A stretch of DNA of 64,000 nucleotides from assembly GCA_947652115.1 (NCBI GenBank), contig OX393571.1, positions 11,851,504 through 11,915,503 on the forward strand, given 5' to 3'. Positions 40,701 through 52,700 of this stretch are shown one piece after another. Every line of letters starts with the position of its first letter. The first letter of the stretch is position 1. This stretch comes from Blastomussa wellsi (Eukaryota; Cnidaria; Anthozoa; Scleractinia; Plerogyridae). The notes beneath the pieces are model-generated. The model searched no databases, was not told the origin of the DNA, and saw only the letters and a list, made by a program, of their open reading frames with translations. The translations under genes and the position numbers were made by a program.

Positions 40701-43700
40701 TTGAAAGGGAGTTGTAGTTGAGTACAAGACTGCCGTGTAACCATCTTGCCTTGAATGTGTTCCTTCGGATACTCGCAATATTAAAGCACAACGAGGGAAA
40801 AGACAAAGCAGGAAAACTTCTGTAGTCATAGGGACCTTGTAGTCCTAGATTTTTTCGCGCAGATTTAATCCAATCAGAAACCAACTTAGAGTGGTCGATA
40901 GCTTCTGATTGGACAATAACGCACGAAAGAATGTGAATTATATAAACTTAACCATGTTACAAACCTTGACAGTCTCAATACTCCTTGTCCTTGTAGCCGA
41001 ACCGCAAGTAGCTGACCAAGCACTCCACTGTTTCCAATTACATTTCACTGTTGTGCAGGTGCATTTCAATTCACGAGCTTCAGATTCTGGCAGCTGACGG
41101 CACGTCTGAGGGAGACCGCTACAGTCTGGCTTGAACACCTCGACGACAGTTTCTGTAAGGGTACAGGCAAAATATAAGGCAGTGTTCACACTTGGTGCCA
41201 GCATACGGTGCCCGAGTACGATTCTAAGCTGGGCACCATTGTGAAGACACCTTTTTTCAAGTACCCAAGTGTGAACACGGCCTAATACTGGGTGAAAGTG
41301 TTTGATCACTCAAGCAAATGCTGTGGAGTAGAATTTTCAAGTGGTACTGTTTGCTGTACAGGTAAGAATAAGGTGGAAGAATTATTGAGTGGTATTTCGA
41401 GTGTTGTTGATCGTTTTGCAATATTTTCCAACAACTTTATTTACTTGAAATTTGGCACTCCTGACAGTAAAATCCTTTAATGGAAGGGTGTGTTCAGTGC
41501 CGTGCACATTTCACTGGACCACATTAGCAAAATATGAAAGTTGCAAGAAGGCGAAATTTACTTACAGTATCAATAACCCTGGAATTGATGTTCTTTTGCT
41601 TTTGTCTCTTTTATCCCCCCCCCTCCCCTCTGAATTTTTTGTTTTCTTTAACAAATAAAGAAAAATAAGGAAGCCTCAGCCAAGTACTGTCATAAAACAG
41701 CACGGGCATTTGAGAACATGAGGGAAATGTAGAAAACACGAGCCGTAGGAATTTCTACATGTTCTCTAGTGTTCTCAAATGTCCGGAGTGTTGCAGTTAT
41801 GTATCAAGCTAGCTGTAAATGAAATCGGCCTGCCTTGATGACCCATCTCAGATTGAATAAATGAAATACCAGGTTGGCTATCTCATTTCCAACCCTTGAC
41901 TCCATTCAAATCTTTCTCGCTTCATTTCGATACAAATAGAGTAACCTATACATTCTATTCAATTATATTTGCGTTATAAGAAAACCGACGCCTTCTTCGC
42001 GCAAGAGGTGATTAGGAAAACAAGGAGAGTTGATTTTGAGACAGAAAATTCTTTATGAGATGTAAGCGAGCGTTTCTTAAACTGTTTTGAGCTAGCTAGT
42101 TGCAAACTTTTAATAATCTTTCTCTTAATCTATTAATATCAGGATCGGATCTAGGAGGAAGATGCAGGGGGTGCGCACCCTCCCCCCCTGAGATGACTTG
42201 CGAGTATTCTGCTTACGTCACTCTTTAGCTAGGTCATGAATTCCCTAGTGGTGCACCCCCTCCTAAGAAAAATCCTTGATCCGCCCCTGAATATGGCCTA
42301 ATATAGATAGAGACAGGATATTTCTTATCTGAGTTATTGTTGAACGTCCTTTACGGTTACTTATTGCATCAGTTAAAAAAAACAACAATGCACGGCATTT
42401 AGCCAATCAAAGCTCACGTTTTTAGATGAATATATTTTAAATGCAAATTATCACCTTGGATTTCGCGCGTGCGCGTTCCAGCGCCACACGTTGTGGACCA
42501 TGCTGACCATTCTTCCCATTTGCAGCTGACTGTGCGACATGCGCAGTCGGTTGTTCTATGTTCACTTTCTGGCGGCTGACGGCACGACTGCGGCAATCCA
42601 TCGCAACTCTCTTTTTGAACTGTTATCTGTGAAGATCTGAGGGAGTACCGTAAGCACAGTTTTAAACACTGACAACGAATCCACTGTCTCTTCTGGTGAA
42701 ACCGAATTTGCCATTCTGGAGTTTAACGAATCATTTGCAAACTGCGTCTGTCTCGTAAAACCAAGTTTAAACTGCTCTCGATCATTATTCGCATGTATAC
42801 AAACGAGAGCGGTTCTGATATAGATAAAACGTTAGAACCAGTTACAACTTAAAACTTGATGTCATGGAAAACTGAAACTAAGATAAGCTCCGGCGATGTG
42901 ACCTCGACAACTATAAGTTAATTTTCACTATGAATGTTCTTAAATGCTGTTTACTAAATATCGTTTGGAAATAGGAGACAGATAGATAAGATGTGTTATG
43001 ACGATGACGTTTCGTGGATCCATATATAAGGATTAAAAACTCTGCTGACCGTTCTTCCTGTGTTGTGAGCTAGACTATTTCCTCTCGCGTATAAAACAGT
43101 GCCTTTGTTCGCCGAGGTATAAAAATCGGCCAGGGTGCATTCCACATAAATCCCACGCCGACGGTACGCCAAGCGTTTTGAAATTCCACGGCAAGCATCT
43201 GGCAAGCGGCAAAAATCCCACGCCGATTAACAGGGAAATGCGCCAGGCCGCCAACGACCAACCCTGCTCCCAAGTCTCTGTCACAGAAGAGACCGTTAAG
43301 AGAGACTTCGGAAACGACTTTAACACCACAAAAATGTAGAATTTGTTGAAGCAATATCAGGGTTACGTCTTCGTCACCCGCTACTGTACGCCAAAATCCC
43401 CGATCGCACACCAGCACGCCGCAAAATTGCGAAACCCACGCCGAAGATCTTCGGTGTAACCTACTCTGAATGCACCCTGGAAAATCGGTGGAGAAAGGTA
43501 CTGTTTCATGGTTACGAATATGGCTAAGTCAGCTAGAATGATTGCTGGGGCAAATTAAAAATGTCGAGGAAGACATGCGATGGACAAACATCCCTGCTAC
43601 AGAAGGAAAATACTGGACCGGAGTTAAGCGTAGTGAACCACTTGCTAAGCTTAACCACAGACAAAACTTGACTCACTTTATTGTCCTCGTTCGTTTGGCG

Positions 43701-46700
43701 ACGCCACAAGTAGCTGACCAATCACTCCACTTACTCCACGCGCACTGCACTGTCTGACACGTGCACATTGTCTTTCTGGTTTCTTTCTCCGGTGGCTGAG
43801 TGCAGGTCTGTGGCAGACCGGAACAATCTGGCTGCTGTACCACTATATGGGTGGTCTCAATGGATCGTGTTCTCTCAGCCAGGCCACATGTCGCTGACCA
43901 ATCCGTCCATGGCTTCCACGTACACTTGACACTCTTGCAAGGACCTTGAGGGAAGAAATAAAGAGATCGTTTGAAGCAAGGTCGTTGTATGATCAAAGAA
44001 CGTTAGAGAGGCAATCTGCGTTAATTTTATAACGATGCAGTCAAAGCGTCAACCATAGGCATACGAGCCGGGGGTCGAGGGGGGCTGCAGTCCCCCCGGT
44101 TTCGAAAATTGCTGACACACTAACAAAACAATGACGGTCTAGAGTTTATCAAGCTGGTGTTCAGATGAAATTATAGATTCCTTGATCTGTTTTTTCATTA
44201 CGTGTTCCTCATGTGCCACGACGACTACCTACAACATGCTTACAAGCTTACGTCGGTGAACTATTTTTAAATTGTAAAAGTTTCAATAGACGTGCGAATT
44301 GCGAACGTCTTGTTCATTTTTCGCAATTTTTGGGTGATTGTATATCGGTTAATTTAATGCAAAAACATTCAGGCACTTTGCATTGTTTTCGGGCAGGGAG
44401 GTTACAGTCTCACTAAGTCTAAAGGGGCTCGTACGCCTACGATGTTAACTCTATGCATCGCACTTGGACAGGCCACACAAAGATGGTATTAATTTTTTCC
44501 CCTATCTCCCCTCCGCTCGCCACTTTTCAAGGTGTCTTACTTTAAAGCCTCCACTCTGCAAGGTTTCATTTTCAAATTTTAGACCGGTATATTTTGTTCA
44601 TCTGATTCATGATAGGTGATACCCTCCCACCCCTAAACTAGGTGGTCCCCTCTCAAGTTCACTTCCTTCATTGAATTAGAAGAGGTACTTAATGTAAAAA
44701 ACATGGAATAACCCTAAGCGATAACCTAGTAATCTTACTTACAATTGTTTGTCTTCCTTTCAAGTTGAGGTTTCGGGCATGACGTCTGTAGTCCACTGCA
44801 AGATGGTTTATTGATCACGTGATTTGTTACTTTGTTTGTTCTTCGCCTGGTACTGACTCCGCACGTGGCCGACCACGCGCTCCAATCATTCCACGAACAC
44901 GTGACGTATCTGCATTGACCTAACGACGGTAAAATGTATGCCAATATGTGTGCTTATATAGACCCATGATAGAGATGTTCGTTATTGGGGCGTTGCATAT
45001 AAAAAGATCCCTTTTAGAAATACCAGGCCAGGAGGAGTGCAAATGAGGACCAGCGAGTTGTTAAGGCAACCTGCCAAAATGCTGTGGGGTAGCTTGCGAT
45101 GGACTCGCATTCCATCCAGGGGGAGGCGAAATACTTCTAGCAACTTCACGCAGCAGAAATCTGAGTTAAGCTCAGGGAGATATGAGCCAATTGGGCTAAA
45201 AAGGCTGAGTATTTTAACAAAGCATTCGCTACGTTTATTTCTCTCCCTGCCTTTCAGCGTGACAATTTTTCATTTTTCTTTTTTCTGCTGCCAACGTAGA
45301 TGGCGTTTTAATTTTGATCTCGGAAGTGTTTTTTGTCAGGGACATTGCCCTTACTGTGTGTTGATTCCTGATTACTAGATTTGATGCAATGAATAGCATA
45401 ACCTTTACTCCATAGTCTCCTTCGCAGCCGTTTGTTGGGATGTCACGCAACACTCCCCGCGTTGCGTGACATCCAAAAAACGGCTGCGAAGGAGACTATT
45501 TACTCCCATGCTGTGCTTACAATCCATATCTTTGGTTTCCAATTCCTCCTTGTCACATGACGTCTTCAGGCCTGAACATCCTCCCTGCTGTTCTATGATG
45601 TGTTCATTCTGTTTGGTCAGCGTTCTCTTTCTCTTCATTCCAACGCCGCACGAGATCGACCACGTGGACCACACGCTGTAGTCACATGTCACGGATTTGC
45701 ATTTGAAAACTAGAAAGGAAACGCTGTTGAATCAGTTAAATTCGAGCTCTGTGATTTGGGCTTACTGGAATAAGGACACTTACTGGAAAAGGTAATTTCT
45801 TATTGTAAAGGTGTGTATATGTACCAAAAACGCATTCAAAACGGAGAGCGTTTGTTATTGCTAAATCAAACCATTACGGATTTTAGCAATGCTGTGGTTG
45901 TGCCTTTTTTTGAATTTAAAGAGCATATGACACGAAAATTTTTTCTCTTGATTATTGTAGTTGGATATCTAAAGAAAACGGTTCGAAGCTTTAAAAGTGC
46001 TGGAAAAATCCAAAAAGCATTGTTTTTGCTTTCAAAACACGCGCAATTTCCCTTCAAATTTGTCCCAGAGACTGGGTGTGAGCATAACAACGGCGAAGTT
46101 ATTCGTGACGTCACATTGTGTACCTTTGCCACGAAGGTCGGTTATCGCTAAGAGGATTCTGCAGTACTTCGTAGTGGACAGATAGTGCATTGAAAGGCAA
46201 CGATGTCCAGTGATTCTAATGATTCCTTTGAGTCGGACTCTTCTGATAGGGTACACAATGTGACGTCACGTTCCGATATCACGTGCGATTTTGGCCGCGC
46301 GATGACCGCGACAAAGTTGAAGGCAAATTGCGCGTATTTTGAAAGCAAAAAAAAAAGGCTTTTTAGATTTTTCCAGCACTTTTAAGGCTTCGAGTCTTTT
46401 TCTATAGATATCCAACTACAAGAATCAAGAGAAAAAAATTTCGTGTCATATGCACTTTAATAAAGGAAAGAACGATATCAACTGGCGTAAATCTGGTCTG
46501 AAAATCTGGGCATGTACTAATACCAGGAACACCGGAACACCGGAACACCCCGGAACACCCCGGAACACCAGAAATTTATTGGCATTTTATGGTATTTCTG
46601 GTGTTCCGGGGGTGTTCCGGTGTTCCTGGTTTTAGTATATGCCGAAAATCTGTGAGGTTGTAAAGAAAGATAACGTTGTTGTTGTACGTAAGATATTCGA

Positions 46701-49700
46701 ACATACAATTTGCTGTTTCCGCTCTTTAATCGAAACATTTACGTACAACAAAGTAAGCGAAGGATTGACCACTACTACGGTAAACAAGCAGTATGTTTCT
46801 GTTATAGATATTCCTCTGTTGTTACAGATAATTCAACTTCCAGTTTGTCCATTTTCCTATAATGGTCTGCTATCATTGGAACATTTAGAGAAGCTCGGTC
46901 ACGGATGACACAGTTTGAAAAGTTTAGCCTAAATTTTTCAAATTTGTCAATTGCGATACTTCTCAATCTTCCTCATTCAAAGCCATCCTTTATTCTTCCT
47001 AGTTTATTGGTGCATCTTTGGTGTTTTTCTACCTTAGTAAACTACCATTTCAAAGTTTCCTTTGATTTGAAGGCAATTTTACACACTGCCAAAGTTGACT
47101 TTATTCTTGGTGACTGTGCCTCTTTAAAAACAGCAAAGTATGTAAAAGTAGTAACGTCAAGTATACAGGTATACAGTAGTAAACGGCCTCCTTAAATCTT
47201 ACCTTGACAAGAAGACTTGGTCAGGGTGTCCAGCAGTTTGGGTAACTCTGCCATATTGCGGACAGAGAATATATGAGAATCTTTAGGTTCCGAAGCCATA
47301 AAATTCAGCTCATTTTGGTTGACACTTTTTCCAACACCTATCGAAAATATATTCACTTTCATGGTTCTGAGCTCAGAAACCGGACGCTCCAAAGACTTGA
47401 GCCCACCGCTGCTGGCTCCGTCTGTTATGATCAGCAACATCTGTAAATATAGATGAAATGAGCAGTTATGACCACAGGTAACCCAAGCTCTATAGGAGAT
47501 TAAAGACATGCGACCTATGATGGCAGCGCCTCCGTTGCGTAACAGTGCCTGAATCGTCCCCAGTCATTTCCTATGAGAAAATGGGAAGACGCGATGGATG
47601 ATGGTGCAATTAGAAGGTTTTATTTTGGCAAAATTATTCTTTCTGTAATTTTTTAACATTAACAATTTTACAATAAAAAATACCGTACCTAACTCTGGTG
47701 TCTCTTTACTTGTCCCCTGTGTGGTTTTTGGAGCGATTTAGAGCATTTTCGTTGAGTTATAGTTCCACTGCTATCTCTCTATATCAGCTATATAACCATA
47801 TAGATAGACAGCAGTGGAACTATAACCCAACGAAAACGCTCAGAATCGCTAAAAACCACACAGCGGACAAGTAAAGCGGACAAGTATGGTATTTTTACTG
47901 TAAAATTGTAAATGTTAAAAAATTACGGAAGGAATATTTTCCCCATACAAACCCTTATAATTGCACCGTTACGCAACGGAAACGCTGCCATCAAAGGTCG
48001 GATGTTTTTAATCTCCTATTTGAGCTTGAGGAAACCTGTGTTATGACACGAGCGAAGGACAAAGAAAAATTCTGAGTCCCCAACAGTATTCGAACCTATG
48101 ACCTCCCAGATTACCGCTCGGGCGCGCTAACCGACACTCTTGGTGATATAAGGCCATTCAATTGGTTCATGTAAAGTGATAGGTGTACTTGAATATATTT
48201 ATAGAATACATGTAGCTCCCCGGAGGAGGGGGGTGGGGGAAAGGAAATACTCTCTATAGTCGAGAAGGATCATCCCAAATGGAATACCTTTTTCTGGCTG
48301 AAGGAATATAAAGAATTGGGATTTCATGAGTTTGAGTATGCAAAAAAATATGAACCCTGGCATTCAAATTATTCGACCCACCGAACGATTGATTTATCTG
48401 AATATTTTAAAAGGTTATTCTGTGAAAAGGGTGCCATTTTCTATCAAAGGTTAATTACCGTTCTGAAAGGAGTACCCTTTCTGTTAGCAGCTGTTAGGGA
48501 TTGGAACTCGGGGCGGCATCTACCCGTATAATGTTTTTGCGTAGACTCCTTCCAGATGTTTTGAAACGTCCAGATGAGGATGTCGGTCGTTTCGCCTTCA
48601 AGTCGATTCGCCTACAGGTCGATTCGTCGACACGATCTGAGTCGATTCGCCTACACTACAGTCGATTCGCCTACACGATCTTAGTCGAAGTTATTTTACG
48701 AAGACAGATGAAAATCACTATCAATATTCTTTTGGTGGATTCACATGACATCAAAGACTCGTTTTGGGGGAGAAAGGAAAATCGCGCAACAACTGTTTCA
48801 CAGTGTACCGGTCAGTATAAAAACATGGACTGTGGACTACGGACTGGGTTTAAAGCATGGACTGAGGTATAAAATATGGACCAGGACTGCGGACTGGGTA
48901 TAAAACACGGACTGAGGAATAAAATATTGACTAGGACTGCGGACTGGGTATCTGCTGAATTTGCGTTCGAGGCCAGAAGTGCGGCAGAGTTGAGTCTAGG
49001 CGAGGGGAAGTTTGTAGTAGTGTTGCAGAAACAGGATTTGACAGGGAATGACCAATGGTGGCTTGTGGAAGTTAATGGCCAAAAAGGATATGTTCCTTCG
49101 AGTTATTGGACACCAGTCGAGGATTCAACACTGGTAACCACCTCTAAATAAAAACATAATCCAAACTAAAAAAGAAGGAAAAAATCGCTCCAAGATTCTT
49201 CTATTAACAATGAAGTATTGTTGAACCGTGTGTCATTGGCTTTAATTTACTCGTGCTGTTAACTTGTTCGCTTCTGCGAAAGAAACACGCACATGCATGA
49301 TTGAGTAAAGTTTCAAGTTTAATAGCGCGATGGAATGTACGATAGACAGTGTGATGCAACGACTTTCCCAACATGTTACAGCCTCCCTGTTGAACACGCA
49401 TTACATCATTAACTGACCTTCGTAACTCCTGGTCTTGCTCCATTTGACGCCTGGAACAGGCCTGTCTTCGCAAGTTTAAGGGCACTATCAGTGTACGTCC
49501 ATCCACCTTAAAAACCGAAGGAAAACAATAGTAAATGACGGGGTTACTTAGGAAGGGAGGGGAGGGGAGGGGGTGAGTAGAACGCTTTGTCCTATTTCAG
49601 ACCTGGTGCACTTTGCGTTTTGACTTTGCGTTTTGGCTTTGCGGTTTGCATGGCATTGTGGGATTGATGATTCCCGCGCTCCTAATTTCCCGCCTTACCG

Positions 49701-52700
49701 CCTTGCATGACCGATCGGCGCCTGGGGACGAGGTAGGAAAAAGATGATATATAGTGCAGTCTCTATTCGCCGCTTAATGGCCAGACCAACAAGTAAGAAA
49801 GCTGGGGCGAGTCTCATCTAACATCAGGGGACAATATGACTCATAGACATCTTTATTTCACTCTTACCTCGTTGCTTAATTTTTTTAACAGCAGCCATGA
49901 AAGATGCCTTTGTAGAATGCTGACTGAGCTTGATGTCAAGATCCGCATAAGTAGAGTATGTTATTACTGCCATCTGTACCCCGTTCGGGCCAAAGTTTGA
50001 AAAGCCATCTGCTAAAGCGGCAACGAAATTTTTTTCTCGAGTAAAGTCAACGGAATCTATGCTACCAGACTCATCCATAATCACTCCCAGCTCAACTTTA
50101 CAACCTGAAATTCACAAATTTTTCAGAAAAAAGGAAATGTAACATAAGATTTTAGTTTAGAACTTAAATGCAACAACCAGCTTGAGTAAAAATTGAGACA
50201 CTGGATTTAGAGGATGATTTTAAAAATTTGGTACGTTATACGTTGCATTATCCCTCAATCCTGGTCAATATTATCAGACTGTGGGCATTAAACAAGATCT
50301 TTGCAAGATAGAAAGGGCGTCAAAATAAGTGTGAGATCGTTTTTAAGGAAAAGGCAATGTTAATGAGAATTTCGTAGCTATTTTGAAACTGGCTATAACT
50401 TATTCAGTACCCCAAAAGTTCGTCTTGGTTTCAGCAAAACAGAAACATAACTTCCAATAAACGTGTAAAAAGACCTGGGAAAGTTTTATTTTATAAATAG
50501 CCCACTCATGAATCTGTTTGTATCAAAAGGGACAAATACGGGGGTGGGACTATAAAGTTTATTCCCCAGAGCCTTGTGTTGATGTCCATTGTTTTGGGCT
50601 GAATTTTAAATATCGAAATTGGCCTATTAAAGAGATGCCTTAAAGGTAGGTTATGAAGACGAGTGATTCTTGAACAGGCCATGGTTTGTATTGTTAATAA
50701 CACAGACAACGACTCGGTATTGATCACTTAATGGCAGCAGAAAAAGTCAAACTCACATGATATAAAAGTTGACTCCGTGTGTGGGGCAGGGCATTTTGTC
50801 TGAAGTCCGTTACAGTTTGGTTTGTTGACGACGTGTTGCGTGACTTTACTGGTACGCTGTCGAGTAATCTCACCACACGTTGCAGACCAGCTTCCCCAAG
50901 AATTCCAGGAACATGTCACGTACTTGCAAGGACCTGATTTTTAATCACGCTGATTTTTAGTCACGCTCTTACCGGAAATTCTATTTCATATGTATTCAAC
51001 TGAATCGAAGGAGAATTTTAAATTGGTCTAAATTGTGATGTCAAACGCTACAGAAACATGCCAAAAATATTAGCCGATTAAAAAGACTCCAAAAATAACT
51101 TGACTAACACCTCTGGACTGCTGTTGTGTGTTGCTTTACTTCGCTTAGTTATTGGCTTAAAATAGTCACGCCACTTTTTGAACCAATCAGAAAAAAGCCA
51201 AAATAAGTCGTGACTTGCTGTCACGCGTTTTCTGGCACTTCGCACCGCTACATTGGTCTGCTTCCAATTTTGATTAAATTACGGGATTATCTGTGTCTTT
51301 TTGTTACAGATTGATCAGTTACTTAGATTCTTGGTTTTATAACACTCAATTGAAAGCCGATCTAATAAGGTGTCTGCATGACAACCAGCCTTTCATCCTA
51401 AGACTACAAAATACTTACACAAGGAATTTTTAGTTTCCACTATTTCCTTTTCACACGTTGTTGTTAGACCAGAACAGCCTCCCTGCTGCTCTATGATGTG
51501 TTCGTTCTGTTTGGTCAGCGTTCTCTTCCTTTTCATACCGTTGCCACATGATGTCGACCACGAGGACCACACGCTGTAGTCACATGTCACGTACCTACAC
51601 TTGTATTCTGCAAACAAAAGGAAACCAAAATGACGTGGATTGATGATAGTCTTCAAGTAAAATGACTCTCTGAAGAGTACTCTCAATCCCTGAGATACCC
51701 ACAGGGCTCTTTGATTGTCTCTCAACGTCATCGGATTTATGAAATGACGGCCTGGTTATTGGTTAACTTTTCGGAAAAAATATTTTAGAAATTTCAGGAA
51801 TTTATATTCCAAGATTTGAAAGTGCAAAAAGTTCCTCAGAAACTTTCGAGAAAAATCCAAAATCTGATAGTTGATTCAAACCATTTATCAGCAAATTCCA
51901 GGACAAAAACAGAATGAAACGAAAATAGGCGGGGAAAAATCTGAAATTCGAGTATATACTAAGTTCCCCTCTTTTTGTAAATCTGGAAACATTTTCTAGT
52001 CATGAAAAAATGCATGTAACTGCCCCCAACTAGGGAACAGGACTACAACACAAGGGTGGTTCCAGGATTTTTCTTAGGAGGGGTGCATCACTAAGGAATG
52101 ACGTAATTGATGGGTGACGTAAGCAGAACACTAGTTTATTAGAAAGTCACAGGTCTACTCGGTGGAGGGAGGAGGGGGGGGGGGGGGGTGGGCGGTTCGC
52201 GCCCACTGCACCCAGCCCTAGATCCCCCACAATAATAGTTATCACTTACTCTCACAAGCTGATTCGCCAATTCGTGTTAACAGAGTTTGCAGTTCTTGCG
52301 TGTTAGCTACATAGAATACGTGATCCTCAACAGGGTCCGTGGCCATCATCTCCAACTCTCGTTTATTGATGTTTCTACCGATTCCAATGGCGAATATATT
52401 GACGTAACTTAGTTTAAGATTCCGGAGGGGAACACGAATGGAAACCTCCCCACCAGTACTAGCTCCATCCGTTAAAACGACAAGAATCTAAAGTGTGGAA
52501 ATAAAATTTTAGCCATTTAAAAGTCATTAAATAGAAACATATTTCTACCGAGTTTTAGTACTGAGAAACTCCGTGTTCTGTAGCAATTGTAAATTCGCGA
52601 ATCTATTTGGTTCTCTCGTTGCTTTCAGCTTAATTAACAATTAGATCACAAGCCCAAGTTGTATTTCAAGTTCATGAGCGAATATTCAACGAGGTGCAGC

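Noticed and set aside
44050..44110. Possible further MITE around gtcgaggggggctgcagtcc
   Set aside because: Short G-rich palindrome without terminal repeats or target duplication.
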